Positions 33,482 through 42,586 of a DNA stretch of 64,000 bases are shown here, one piece after another. Origin of the DNA: Croceivirga sp. GTDB lineage: Bacteria; Bacteroidota; Bacteroidia; Flavobacteriales; Flavobacteriaceae. The position numbers and the translations under genes are program-made. The notes under the pieces are model-generated. The model was given only the letters and a program-made list of their open reading frames with translations. It made no database searches and was not told the DNA's origin. Position 1 is the stretch's first letter. Each line of letters starts with the position of its first letter. The stretch is taken from NCBI GenBank assembly GCA_028284285.1, contig JANQSA010000055.1, forward strand, positions 124,001 through 188,000, written 5' to 3'.

Positions 33482-33928
33482 ATGCAACCACTCAACTTTC
33501 CAAAATTTAATTTTCGGATTAAAAATACCGAAAATCGGTTCCTTATTTTTGACATTATCCGTAAAAAGTTTGTGGCCCTGCATCCGGAAGAATGGGTAAG
33601 GCAACATGTTATTCATTATTTGATTGTAAAAAAAAAATACCCAAAATCCCTTATTAACATTGAGAAACAGCTTTTGGTGAATGGACTGCGTAAGCGGTAC
33701 GATGTGGTAGTCTTCCGACCTACAGGGGAAATCCAGATTTTAGTCGAGTGTAAAGGACCTAAAATTAAAATAGACCAACCCACTTTTGATCAAATCGCTA
33801 TTTATAATCTTAGGGCGGAAGCGAATTACCTTATGGTAACCAATGGGCTGGATCACTTCTTCTGTCAGATGGATCACATGAATGAAAAATATGTTTTTCT
33901 AAAGGATATTCCTGATTTTAGCCGTTAA
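33482..33928 (+). CDS. HsdR N-terminal domain protein, stand-alone PD-(D/E)xK nuclease-like
   Basis: A 148-residue protein equal to the HSDR_N_2 domain alone. The restriction-endonuclease core is visible: EEWVRQHVIHYLIVKKKYP, then KRYDVVVFRPTGEIQILVECKGPK containing the Asp and Glu-x-Lys active-site residues, then FDQIAIYNLRAEANYLMVTNG. There is no helicase, HsdM or HsdS gene near, so it is not part of a type I restriction system. Start ATG 33482; the frame is open upstream in the divergent holA promoter. Next to holA, a housekeeping repair or replication role is possible but unproven. Confidence 0.85.
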   Translation: MQPLNFPKFNFRIKNTENRFLIFDIIRKKFVALHPEEWVRQHVIHYLIVKKKYPKSLINIEKQLLVNGLRKRYDVVVFRPTGEIQILVECKGPKIKIDQPTFDQIAIYNLRAEANYLMVTNGLDHFFCQMDHMNEKYVFLKDIPDFSR

Positions 33929-33940
33929 TTTGCTCCCGTT

Positions 33941-34942
33941 TTGAAAATTGCCATAGTCATACTTAACTGGAACGGTGCCAGTTTGCTTCAGCGGTTTCTT
34001 CCCAGTGTTTTGGAACATTCCCCTGACACCTCAATTTACGTGATTGATAATGCCTCCACAGACGATTCCGTAGCGCTTTTGAAAAGAGAGTTCTCACCGG
34101 TTCACATCATCCAAAACACCAGCAATCTGGGTTTTGCAGGTGGTTATAACGAAGGATTGAAAGCAGTGGAAGCGGATGTGTATTGTTTGTTGAATTCGGA
34201 TGTCCGGGTTACGGAACAATGGCTCTCCCCCGTTTTGGAGCTGTTCCGGAGTAACAATGAAATCGCGATTATACAGCCTAAAATACGGGATCTAAAGCAT
34301 CCCGAGTATTTTGAATATGCCGGAGCGGCAGGAGGATTTATAGATAGACTAGGATATCCTTTTTGTCGCGGTAGAATATTTCAGGCGCTGGAAAAAGATA
34401 CGGGGCAATATGATGATATTTCTGAAATCTTTTGGGCTACCGGGGCCTGTATGTTTATCAAAAGTGCTGTTTTTTGGGAACTTGGAGGCTTTGATCCGGA
34501 CTATTTTGCACACCAGGAAGAGGTGGACCTTTGCTGGAGGGCTAAAAATACGGGATACAAGGTGTATTACACCGGTCATAGCCAGGTGTATCACTTAGGG
34601 GGATCCACCCTGGAGAATTCTGATCCAAGGAAAACTTTTCTAAATTTTAGAAACTCTCTTTTCTCCCTTATAAAAAATTTACGGGGACGATCTGCTTTCC
34701 CTTTGATCGTAGCGCGTTTGGTTCTGGATGGTGTAGCCGCTTTGCGTTTTTTATTGCAGTTTAGAACAATGCATGCCTGGGCCATTTTTAAAGCACACCT
34801 TAGCTTTTATACCCGTTTTTCAAAGATGCGGAAGAAGCGAAAGCCATCGGATGTATTATCAAAATATTATGTAGTGACATCCATTGTATGGTTGCACTTC
34901 GTACATCATGTGAAGAATTTTAACAATTTAGTAAAAGATTAA
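33941..34942 (+). CDS. family 2 glycosyltransferase
   Basis: A 333-residue GT-A glycosyltransferase, probably acting at the membrane on a cell-surface glycan. The family sequence begins with KIAIVILNWNGASLLQRFLP, with DNASTDDS near residue 38, LNSDVR as the metal-binding motif near 82, and DPDYFAHQEEVDLCWR near 185 as the acceptor/catalytic base region; NSDPRKTFLNFRNSLF follows. A C-terminal membrane-associated helix (FPLIVARLVLDGVAALRFLL) is present. The start is TTG 33941, needed for the conserved beginning. It lies 12 bases after the HsdR-N gene. Acceptor and donor sugar are unknown. Confidence 0.88.
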   Translation: MKIAIVILNWNGASLLQRFLPSVLEHSPDTSIYVIDNASTDDSVALLKREFSPVHIIQNTSNLGFAGGYNEGLKAVEADVYCLLNSDVRVTEQWLSPVLELFRSNNEIAIIQPKIRDLKHPEYFEYAGAAGGFIDRLGYPFCRGRIFQALEKDTGQYDDISEIFWATGACMFIKSAVFWELGGFDPDYFAHQEEVDLCWRAKNTGYKVYYTGHSQVYHLGGSTLENSDPRKTFLNFRNSLFSLIKNLRGRSAFPLIVARLVLDGVAALRFLLQFRTMHAWAIFKAHLSFYTRFSKMRKKRKPSDVLSKYYVVTSIVWLHFVHHVKNFNNLVKD

Positions 34943-34957
34943 CTACAGAGAGAACTA

Positions 34958-34985
34958 TTGATGCCTTTGATTTTGCCTAATTTTG
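34958..34985 (+). promoter_or_regulatory. promoter of the OmpA-family gene
   Basis: TTG (34958-34960), 17 bases, TAATTTTG (34978-34985): the best full match to the Bacteroidota promoter in the window. The ATG is at 35037, giving a leader of about 45 bases. Confidence 0.6.
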
Positions 34986-35036
34986 GCGAATTATCAATAA
35001 AATCTCTATCTATTTAACCATTAAAATACACACGAT

Positions 35037-35909
35037 ATGAAAAAAATGTTTTTGGGTGTTTTAAGCATGGCGGTCCTTCTTAGCTCTTGTGTTTCACAAA
35101 AGAAATACGCTGATTTGGAGGCCAAGCAAAAGGAAACTCAAGATTTGTTGAATTCAGCTACGGTTAAGCTAAACGACTGTTTAGAGGAAAAAGCCACCGC
35201 AATGTCCGAGTTAGAAACATTGCAGGAACAGAATTCCTTTTTAAAAGCCAACAATCAGGAGTTAATCAACAATATGGGGAATCTCACTACCTTAACCACT
35301 AAGGGTGCCGAAAACCTGGAAAAATCTTTGGAAAGTCTTAGGGAAAAGGATTTGACCATTAGAAAACTACAAGATGCCGTAACCCGAAGGGATTCGGTAA
35401 ACCTGGCTTTGGTACAAAGTTTAAAAGGTGTTTTAGGCAATTTGGATGATGAGGATATAGAGGTAACCGTTGAAAAAGGGGTGGTTTTTGTTTCAATTTC
35501 GGACAAATTACTCTTTCGCAGCGGTAGTTACAACGTAACCAATGCTGCCAAAGAAGTACTTGGCAAAGTAGCCAAAGTGGTAAACAATAAGCCCGATTTC
35601 GAGTTTATGGTAGAAGGCCATACAGACAATGTTCCTTACGCCAGCGGAGTATTATTGGACAATTGGGACTTGAGTGCTAAAAGGGCCACTTCCATTGTTA
35701 GGATCCTCCAAAATGATTTTGGGGTGGATCCGGCAAGAATGACCGCAGCGGGACGAAGCTATTACATACCATTGGCAAGTAATGATACGGCAACTGACCG
35801 AGCCAAAAACAGGAGAACACGAATTGTAGTGCTGCCAAAACTGGATCAGTTCTACAGCATGATTGAGGAAGGTATGAAGGATCCTGCTATCGGAGGAAGT
35901 GGTAAATAA
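35037..35909 (+). CDS. OmpA family lipoprotein
   Basis: A 290-residue outer-membrane lipoprotein (signal MKKMFLGVLSMAVLLSSC, lipid Cys18) with a coiled-coil of about residues 22-110 and a C-terminal OmpA peptidoglycan-binding domain (150-275). The domain has VEGHTDNVPYAS, NWDLSAKRATSIVRIL and KNRRTRIVVLP, holding the Asp and Arg ligands for the diaminopimelate group. It probably tethers the outer membrane to the wall. The gene has its own promoter and is closed by a strong terminator. A degenerate paralogue is at 41176. Confidence 0.92.
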   Translation: MKKMFLGVLSMAVLLSSCVSQKKYADLEAKQKETQDLLNSATVKLNDCLEEKATAMSELETLQEQNSFLKANNQELINNMGNLTTLTTKGAENLEKSLESLREKDLTIRKLQDAVTRRDSVNLALVQSLKGVLGNLDDEDIEVTVEKGVVFVSISDKLLFRSGSYNVTNAAKEVLGKVAKVVNNKPDFEFMVEGHTDNVPYASGVLLDNWDLSAKRATSIVRILQNDFGVDPARMTAAGRSYYIPLASNDTATDRAKNRRTRIVVLPKLDQFYSMIEEGMKDPAIGGSGK

Positions 35910-35933
35910 AGTTTATTCGATTATTTTCTTTAT

Positions 35934-35960
35934 AAAAAGCGACCCAAGGGTCGCTTTTTT
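35934..35960. terminator. bidirectional terminator between OmpA lipoprotein and YrdC genes
   Basis: AAAAAGCGACCC-AA-GGGTCGCTTTTTT: a 7-base GC-rich stem extended by A-T pairs, with a 2-base loop and T runs on both strands. It serves the plus-strand OmpA gene and the opposing YrdC gene. Confidence 0.85.
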
Positions 35961-35961
35961 A

Positions 35962-36585
35962 TTAGGACAATACGTCCAGCGTGCCTAGTCCTTCCCGAAT
36001 TACCTGAGGTTCTGCTGTAGACAAATCAATAACCGTAGAGGCAATGTTGCCACCGTACCCACCGTCAATGACCACATCCACAAGGTTTTGCCATTTCTCA
36101 AAAATCAATTCGGGATCAGTGGTATATTCCAACACATCGTCTTCATCATAAATTGAGGTGGAAACGATGGGATGCCCTAAAGTTTGCACAATGGTCCTGG
36201 CTATTGTGTTATTCGGTATCCTGATGCCCACGGTCTTTTTTCTCTTAAAATCTTTGGGGAGATTTGTGCTTCCCGGCAAAATAAAGGTATAGGGTCCCGG
36301 AAATGCCCTTTTAAGGATCTTAAAAGTGGCCGTATCTATCTGTTTAACGTAATCGGATAGATTGCTTAAGTCGGCGCAAATAAACGACCAATTCGCCTTG
36401 GCCAGCTTTACCCCTTTAATCCTTGCTATTTTTTCCAGGGCTCTTGAGTTGGTGATATCGCAACCCAAACCGTAAACGGTATCTGTAGGATAAATAATTA
36501 AACCTCCTCCTTTTAAAATAGTGACTACTTCCTGGATCTTTCTTTCCTCCGGATTTTCCTCATAGATCCTAATAAACTTCGCCAT
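35962..36585 (-). CDS. L-threonylcarbamoyladenylate synthase / YrdC-family protein
   Basis: A 207-residue Sua5/YciO/YrdC-fold protein. It has the family core YPTDTVYGLGCDI near residue 35, the SNLSDYV... region, GPYTFILPGS near 100 and KKTVGIRIPNN. The full enzyme makes threonylcarbamoyl-AMP for the tRNA modification t6A. The lysine and arginine surroundings (KRKKTVGIRIP, KLAKANWSF) resemble the YciO branch, so the synthase activity is not certain. It is opposite OmpA across a terminator. No second copy is in the window. Confidence 0.83.
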   Translation of the reverse strand: MAKFIRIYEENPEERKIQEVVTILKGGGLIIYPTDTVYGLGCDITNSRALEKIARIKGVKLAKANWSFICADLSNLSDYVKQIDTATFKILKRAFPGPYTFILPGSTNLPKDFKRKKTVGIRIPNNTIARTIVQTLGHPIVSTSIYDEDDVLEYTTDPELIFEKWQNLVDVVIDGGYGGNIASTVIDLSTAEPQVIREGLGTLDVLS

Positions 36586-36675
36586 AATCTCTCAAAATAA
36601 ATTGTAATAATTGTATTACTTCAATTGCAATTTAATCTTCTTAACATCGTTATTAAATAGCCCCAAATATGCTAA

Positions 36676-38508
36676 ATGAATACAATCAGAGGTAGAATAC
36701 TGCTCGCCTTCATAGCACTCTGTGTACTGGTAACTCCATTCATCATTTTCTCCCTAACCTCTTTACGAAAAATCCATGAAGCCAGAAACTTCAAAGAACA
36801 GGTAGCGTTATTCAACGTCAACCGTCTGAAAGCCTACAGCACGTTTTCACAACTCATGGAGACTGACGCTAAGATAGATTCTTTTTATAAAAATGGATCA
36901 ACTCAAAATCTAAAGCAATACCAAAAACTGGTCAGCCTTTCTTCCGGGGCGCTTACTGCTATACAAAAATTTGATTTTCAAGGAAATACCGTTATCGAAA
37001 GGCGGTTGCAAAACGTTGCCACAAAACTGAATTCACTTCAAACCAACGTGGATAGTGTAATAAAATTACAGATGAAAAGAGGGTTTCGTGATTTTGGCCT
37101 TGAAGGCGATATGCGTAAAAATATTCACCGTTTGGAACAGGACTCCATTGGCATTTCCCTTCTGGAAAACCTGATGCTCAGACGTATAGAGAAAGACTTC
37201 TTCTTACGAGGGGATCCGCTTTACGCTATACTCTTAAATCGTGAAGTAAAAGGGATCCTTTTAAGAATGTCCGAGGACGGTCAGGCTAATCTGGAGTCCA
37301 TGGCTATGTTAGAGGAATATCTTACGAGTTTTAATGCTATTGTTGCTTTGGAAGAAAAAATTGGAAATACCAACACCGGATTGCTTAAAACCATTAGTGA
37401 GCTCCACCTTCAGTTGGATCATGAAGTAAGCAAGCTGAATACAATAATAGATACTAACTTAAATTTGTTAAACCAGCGTATTCAATCCTTTGTTGTGGTT
37501 TTTTTCTGCATCACCCTAATTTTTGCCATTTTTTTCACTGTAGCGTTCTCCGGCCATCTTACCCACCCCATAAAACGTTTGATCACGGACATGGACGAGG
37601 CTGCAGAGCATAACTTTGCCAAAAACTCTGCGGTTACCACCAATATTAACGTTAAAGAGATCAATAAGCTTGCCAACACCTATGATACTTTAATTCAAAA
37701 GATACAAACTCAAATTGGGGACTTGAATACCAAGAACACAGAGTTGAGTACTTTAAACGCTAAGCTGAAGGAATCGGAAACAGAGCTTAAGGAAGCTTCC
37801 AGAATTAAGGATAAGTTTTTTTCTATTATTTCACATGATCTAAGGGGTCATGCGGGAAATGTGCTTTCGCTGTCTCAAATCATAAATAACGAGGACACCC
37901 TCAGTGAGAAGGAAAAATCTGTATTTACCAAATACCTTTTGGACGCTTCCCAGAACCTGCAGCTTTTATTGGACAACCTTTTGAATTGGGCAAAGTCTCA
38001 GATGAATGATCATACTATTTCAAAAAAGGCTTTTAGCATTTCCAAGTTAATTGAGGACAATATACATCTGGTGACGGATAGTGCCTTTCGAAAAGGCGTT
38101 GCGATCGAATTTGTATCAGAACCGGTATCCAATGCTTACGCAGACAAGAACATGGTGGATTTCACGATAAGAAACCTTCTTTCCAATGCGCTGAAATTCA
38201 CTAGAAAAGGGGATACCATTTCGTTAAACTTGAAAGAGGAGGATGATTTCCTTAAAATAGCGCTAAAAGACACCGGAGTGGGAATGACCGAACAACAGGT
38301 AAAGCAACTTCTGTTTTCCGAAAAAGAGAATTTTACCACCGTAGGCACTCAAAACGAGGTGGGTACAGGTCTCGGATTTGCCATTTCTAAAGATTTCGTT
38401 CAAAAGAATGGTGGTCAAATCGAGATCACTTCAACAAAAGGAGAAGGTAGTACATTTACATTTACCGTACCCACAAAATTGACACGTGAGAGTATTCTAT
38501 CCTCTTAG
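36676..38508 (+). CDS. membrane sensor histidine kinase
   Basis: A 610-residue sensor kinase with an N-terminal membrane helix (about 5-28), a long periplasmic helical sensing region to about 270, a second membrane helix (VVVFFCITLIFAIFFTVAFS), a HAMP-like linker (LTHPIKRLITDMDEAAEH), a coiled-coil, and a HisKA domain with phosphorylated His387 in FFSIISHDLRGHAGN. The ATPase domain has NLLSNALKFTRKG, DTGVGMTEQQ and GTGLGFAIS (N, G1, G2 boxes). No response regulator gene is adjacent, so its partner is elsewhere. Signal unknown. The UvrD-like gene converges after 19 bases. Confidence 0.9.
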   Translation: MNTIRGRILLAFIALCVLVTPFIIFSLTSLRKIHEARNFKEQVALFNVNRLKAYSTFSQLMETDAKIDSFYKNGSTQNLKQYQKLVSLSSGALTAIQKFDFQGNTVIERRLQNVATKLNSLQTNVDSVIKLQMKRGFRDFGLEGDMRKNIHRLEQDSIGISLLENLMLRRIEKDFFLRGDPLYAILLNREVKGILLRMSEDGQANLESMAMLEEYLTSFNAIVALEEKIGNTNTGLLKTISELHLQLDHEVSKLNTIIDTNLNLLNQRIQSFVVVFFCITLIFAIFFTVAFSGHLTHPIKRLITDMDEAAEHNFAKNSAVTTNINVKEINKLANTYDTLIQKIQTQIGDLNTKNTELSTLNAKLKESETELKEASRIKDKFFSIISHDLRGHAGNVLSLSQIINNEDTLSEKEKSVFTKYLLDASQNLQLLLDNLLNWAKSQMNDHTISKKAFSISKLIEDNIHLVTDSAFRKGVAIEFVSEPVSNAYADKNMVDFTIRNLLSNALKFTRKGDTISLNLKEEDDFLKIALKDTGVGMTEQQVKQLLFSEKENFTTVGTQNEVGTGLGFAISKDFVQKNGGQIEITSTKGEGSTFTFTVPTKLTRESILSS

Positions 38509-38527
38509 CGCTTGTGAACACTAAACC

Positions 38528-40855
38528 CTAATTGGACAGCACTTCCAGTTTGGCAAACCGAAGCAGTAATTTTTTAACATCTCCCCGTTCAAATTGTATC
38601 TCTGCTTTCTTATCCTGCCCAACCCCTTCAAGCTTAAGTACTTTGCCTTTTCCAAAACGCGTATGATTCACCAGAGTGCCTTCCTGTAAATCTAAAGCTT
38701 CCGAAAAATCAGCGCTTTTGGGGGAAGCAATATTGGGTTTTAATTTTCGAAGTTTCCGCAGTTGCTGTTCTGTTGGCTTATGGGCAGTAGGCGGGGTTCC
38801 GTTTCTGGGCTTCACTGTCCGTAATTTACTTTTATCAGGTTCTCCCCACAGATCAGCATTGAGTAAGGCGGTATAACGATAACTATCCTGGAGAGGAGTG
38901 AGATTCTCTACATAGGCCTCGTCTATTTCTTCCAAAAAACGGCTGGGTTCAGAATCAATGAGCTTGCCCCAGCGGTATCTGTTTTGAGTGTAGGTCAAAT
39001 ACGCCTGCTTTTCGGCACGTGTTAGCGCTACATAAAATAATCTGCGCTCTTCTTCCAGTTCACTTCGCGTATTCATACTCATGGCAGAGGGAAATAAATC
39101 TTCCTCCATTCCCACAATATACACATAAGGAAACTCCAGTCCTTTCGCCAAATGAATGGTCATAAGTGCTACCCGGTCATTATCGTCGGTTTCCTTGTCC
39201 AGGTCTGTGGCCAGGGCCACATCTTCTAAAAACTCCGTCAAATCGCCTTTGGCATCGGCCAGCTCCTTTTGCCCCTCAACAAAATCCTTAATCCCGTTAA
39301 GCAACTCCTCAATGTTTTCCATTCGGGCAATTCCTTCGGGTGTGCCGTCTTTTTTAAATTCCAACAATATCCCTGTCTTTTTAGCCACATGTTCTGCTAC
39401 CGTAAAGGCACTCGCACTTTCATTCATTACCTGAAAACTTTTGATCATGGTAACAAAATCGTTTAATTTTCTTTTTGTACCCGCGTTCATTTTCAAGTCA
39501 ATCGTATCCAAATTCTCCATCACCTCAAATTGGGAGCGCCCGTAGTGATTGGCGGCCACAGTCAATTTTTCAATTGTGGTTTGCCCAATCCCCCTCGTGG
39601 GGAAATTGATCACACGAACCAAAGCTTCCTCGTCATTTGGATTGATAATCAATCTCAAATACGCCAGCACATCTTTGATCTCTTTACGTTGGTAAAACGA
39701 CAATCCCCCATAGATCCTATACGGAATATCCTTCTTCCTCAGGGCATCTTCAATAGATCTGGACTGGGAGTTGGTACGGTATAAAACCGCAAAATCCTTG
39801 TTTTGCAACTGGTGTTGCATTTTGTTTTCAAAAATGGAGCCCGCCACATACCGTCCTTCCTCGGCATCGGTTATACTGCGGTGTACCCGTATTTTGTTTC
39901 CCTCATTATTTGCAGTCCAAACCACTTTTTCCAGTTGGTTCTTGTTTTTGGCAATAATAGAGTTGGCTGCCTCAACAATTGTCTTGGTGGAGCGGTAGTT
40001 TTGCTCCAGCCGATACACCGCCACGTCATCATAGTCCCTTTGAAAGTTAAGGATGTTCGCAATGTTTGCGCCACGGAACGAATAAATACTCTGTGCATCA
40101 TCCCCTACCACACAAATATTTTGATAGCGATCTGCCAGGGCGCGCACAATAAGGTACTGAGAGTGATTGGTATCCTGATACTCATCTACCAAAATATATT
40201 TGAACCGCTCCTGATACTTCATCAACACCTCAGGGAATCGGTTTAAAAGCTCGTTGGTTCGTAGCAACAAATCATCAAAATCCATTGCTCCGGCCTTAAA
40301 ACAACGATCCACATAATTCTGATAGATCTCTCCAAGACGGGGACGTTTTGCCATAGCATCGGCTTCCATAAGCTCAGGATCTTGAAAATAGGCCTTTACG
40401 GTAATGAGACTGTTCTTGTAGGATGAAATCCTATTTTGGATCTGTTTGTATTTGTAAATATCCTTATCCAGTCCCATTTCCTTGATTATAGAAGAAATCA
40501 ATCGTTGGGAATCCTGGGTATCGTAAATCGTAAAATTGCTGGGGAAGCCCAGTTTGTTTCCTTCAAAACGCAACAACCTCGCAAAAATGGAGTGAAAAGT
40601 TCCCATCCATAAGTTCTTTGCCTCTGAGGGACCAACAATTGTAGCAATCCGATTTTTCATTTCCCTGGCCGCCTTATTGGTAAAGGTCAGCGCCAAAATG
40701 TTAAAGGCATCCACGCCCTGTTCCATCAAATACGCTATCCGGTAGGTAAGCACCCTGGTCTTTCCGGAACCCGCTCCGGCGATAACCATCAAGGGGCCAT
40801 CTTTGTGCAATACAGGCTTTTGCTGTGCCTCGTTCAGTTCATCCAAATACGCCAT
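38528..40855 (-). CDS. uvrD: UvrD/PcrA-family ATP-dependent DNA helicase
   Basis: A 775-residue superfamily 1A 3'-5' helicase for repair and replication restart. Motifs in order: Q motif LNEAQQKPV, Walker A AGAGSGKTRV, TFTNKAAREMKNRI (Ia), VDEYQDTN (II), GDDAQSIYSFRGA (III), LEQNYRST (IV), MTIHLAKGLEF (V) and VALTRAEKQ (VI). The last 60 residues hold the Tudor-like tail HTRFGKGKVLKLEG that lets such helicases bind RNA polymerase. The frame is open 6 codons upstream of the ATG chosen (40855, MAYLDELN). It could equally be called pcrA. The divergent gene is an OmpA-like protein 320 bases away. Confidence 0.93.
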   Translation of the reverse strand: MAYLDELNEAQQKPVLHKDGPLMVIAGAGSGKTRVLTYRIAYLMEQGVDAFNILALTFTNKAAREMKNRIATIVGPSEAKNLWMGTFHSIFARLLRFEGNKLGFPSNFTIYDTQDSQRLISSIIKEMGLDKDIYKYKQIQNRISSYKNSLITVKAYFQDPELMEADAMAKRPRLGEIYQNYVDRCFKAGAMDFDDLLLRTNELLNRFPEVLMKYQERFKYILVDEYQDTNHSQYLIVRALADRYQNICVVGDDAQSIYSFRGANIANILNFQRDYDDVAVYRLEQNYRSTKTIVEAANSIIAKNKNQLEKVVWTANNEGNKIRVHRSITDAEEGRYVAGSIFENKMQHQLQNKDFAVLYRTNSQSRSIEDALRKKDIPYRIYGGLSFYQRKEIKDVLAYLRLIINPNDEEALVRVINFPTRGIGQTTIEKLTVAANHYGRSQFEVMENLDTIDLKMNAGTKRKLNDFVTMIKSFQVMNESASAFTVAEHVAKKTGILLEFKKDGTPEGIARMENIEELLNGIKDFVEGQKELADAKGDLTEFLEDVALATDLDKETDDNDRVALMTIHLAKGLEFPYVYIVGMEEDLFPSAMSMNTRSELEEERRLFYVALTRAEKQAYLTYTQNRYRWGKLIDSEPSRFLEEIDEAYVENLTPLQDSYRYTALLNADLWGEPDKSKLRTVKPRNGTPPTAHKPTEQQLRKLRKLKPNIASPKSADFSEALDLQEGTLVNHTRFGKGKVLKLEGVGQDKKAEIQFERGDVKKLLLRFAKLEVLSN

Positions 40856-41175
40856 CACTTGTCCTATCAACAACTTAAAAAGTGAAATTAGCTATTATTG
40901 TCCTCTTCTTAAAACCTCCGCCCTATTAGTTGTAAACATCAATTGTGCGTACAACCCTTTTAAATGGCTCCACGGCAATTGTAAAACTTATAAACACAAT
41001 TGAAGTATGTCTTTCTCATTTTTTGGTCGGTAACACTACCCTGGTTGCCTAAAGCTGTTGACTCCAAGGGCCCCTACCAGCTTTGGTATCTCTTATACTA
41101 TTATGATTTTTAGTAACTGAAGGGTGCCGAAGAATTCTATTGACTATGTATCTTTGGGGCATTAAATGATAGTAT
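40856..41175. other. 320-base divergent intergenic region
   Basis: No gene seen. It holds three copies of CAATTGT or its complement (40940-40946, 40976-40982, 40996-41002) and a TATCTTTG near the right end. The short ORFs in it have no family pattern. The region must contain the promoter of the UvrD-like gene and of the OmpA-like gene. Confidence 0.5.
41149..41156 (+). promoter_or_regulatory. candidate -7 element of the OmpA-like paralogue
   Basis: TATCTTTG matches TAnnTTTG and lies 19 bases upstream of ATG 41176. No -33 TTG at the expected spacing. Confidence 0.38.
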
Positions 41176-41943
41176 ATGCTTAGGAAAATTACGCTACTTA
41201 TCTTATTTATCGGTCTTCTATTCACAGCTCAGGCACAGAAAAAACGGGAACTCCTGGAAAAAATTGACGAATTGGAAATTACCATTTCGTCACTCAACGA
41301 TTCCGTTTCCAGGGCTACCCGAAAAGCCAATGCGGATGCTTCCAGGATAACGCTTCTGGAAGAAGAGAACACAGAATTAAAAGATGCCAACCAAACCTTG
41401 TTACAAAACCTTACCAGCTTTTCCAAGGTATCCAAACAAAGTTCCGAAACGGTAAACAAAGCGTTGGCCAGCTTAAAGGAAAAAGAACAGCAACTACGCA
41501 TCATTACTGATACTTTCTCAAAAAATGATTCCATTGCCATTGTCATTCTAACCCAGGCCAAACAAACGTTAGGTCCGGATGCAAAAATAGGCGTGAGTAA
41601 TGGGAGCGTGCTTATTTCCAACAGCCTTGATTTCCTTTTTGGGGGAGATACCACTGCTGTGCTTTCCGAAGGGGCTACTGAATTTCTGGATAAAGTGGGC
41701 CAGCTCATTGTAGCACACCCGGAAAGGGCTATTTCCATCGAAGGTTTGAACATCACAGGAGAGTTTGATCTCACCTATACTCAAATGTTAGCTGTGGCTA
41801 ACCACCTTTCGACCATTGAAGGGGTTACTCCTGAACGATTACAACTACTGGCTAGGGATGGCAATTTTAAAGAAGGGATACTTATTCGCCTGGCTTCGGA
41901 TAGCAACAAATTTTATGAAATGGTAAAAGGCGAGTTTAAGTAG
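41176..41943 (+). CDS. OmpA-like coiled-coil protein with a degenerate peptidoglycan-binding domain
   Basis: A 255-residue exported protein (signal peptide ending FTAQAQ, not a lipoprotein). A coiled-coil (about 20-120) precedes a domain that aligns with the OmpA domain of the lipoprotein at 35037: VSNGSVLISNSLDFLFGG matches VEKGVVFVSISDKLLFRSG, and FLDKVGQLIVAHPERAISIEGL matches LGKVAKVVNNKPDFEFMVEGH. In the second half the peptidoglycan contacts differ: GHTDNVP is absent, the Arg of the SAKRA helix is lost (DLTYTQMLAVANHL), and NRRTRI is replaced by GILIRLASDSN. It therefore probably no longer binds the wall in the standard way. Function unknown. Confidence 0.65.
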   Translation: MLRKITLLILFIGLLFTAQAQKKRELLEKIDELEITISSLNDSVSRATRKANADASRITLLEEENTELKDANQTLLQNLTSFSKVSKQSSETVNKALASLKEKEQQLRIITDTFSKNDSIAIVILTQAKQTLGPDAKIGVSNGSVLISNSLDFLFGGDTTAVLSEGATEFLDKVGQLIVAHPERAISIEGLNITGEFDLTYTQMLAVANHLSTIEGVTPERLQLLARDGNFKEGILIRLASDSNKFYEMVKGEFK

Positions 41944-42005
41944 TACCCCTGGTATACTTTAACCTATAAAAAACCGTTCTTATTCCATTAAAATCAAACC
42001 AAGCC

Positions 42006-42524
42006 ATGAACGGAGATCAAATCCTTCAATTATTTGCGTATTTATTACCTGCTGTTGTGACAGGAGCAGTTGCCTTCTATTTTTTTCGGTTACATACCCG
42101 GAATGAGGAAGGAAGAAGGCGTTTTTTGCTGCACAAGGACTCGCAAAAAGATACCCTACCCGTACGCCTGCAGGCCTATGAGCGTATGGCCCTTTTCCTG
42201 GAGAGAATCGCCATTAACAACCTCGTAGTGCGTGTTGCGCCTAAAGGTCAGGATAAATCCAACTATGAGAACCTCCTGATAAAACAAATTGAGAAGGAAT
42301 TTGAACATAACCTTTCCCAACAAATTTACATGAGCGATGAGTGCTGGAATATTATCAAAGCTGCCAAAAGCGCCACCATTCAGATTATCAGATCAGCCGG
42401 TATGAGCGAATCCGAAACGGCAGATAAACTAAGGGAAGATATTCTTAATCAAACCATGGATAAGCAGTCTCCTTCAGCCACGGCTCTGAGCTTTGTAAAG
42501 AAGGAAATAAGTGCGCTGTGGTGA
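42006..42524 (+). CDS. conserved membrane-anchored protein, unknown function
   Basis: A 172-residue protein with one N-terminal membrane helix (ILQLFAYLLPAVVTGAVAFYFF, about 6-27) and a cytoplasmic helical domain (RLQAYERMALFLERI, EKEFEHNLSQQIYMSDECWNII, ATIQIIRSAGMSESETADKL). I know similar proteins only as conserved hypotheticals of Bacteroidota. It stands alone on the plus strand, 62 bases after the OmpA-like gene, and converges with the patatin gene. No catalytic motif is visible. Confidence 0.68.
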   Translation: MNGDQILQLFAYLLPAVVTGAVAFYFFRLHTRNEEGRRRFLLHKDSQKDTLPVRLQAYERMALFLERIAINNLVVRVAPKGQDKSNYENLLIKQIEKEFEHNLSQQIYMSDECWNIIKAAKSATIQIIRSAGMSESETADKLREDILNQTMDKQSPSATALSFVKKEISALW

Positions 42525-42586
42525 GCAATTGCAGTTAATCGTAGTGGATTTCTGTAATTAATCTGATTACTTCAACCCGCTATAGG

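Noticed and set aside
33482-33928. Type I restriction-modification system
   Set aside because: Only the nuclease-like domain exists; no HsdM, HsdS or helicase part is present in the neighbourhood.
40874-41175. Additional gene in the 300-base gap
   Set aside because: Short frames there have no signal peptide, motif or family pattern; the gap looks like a divergent promoter region.
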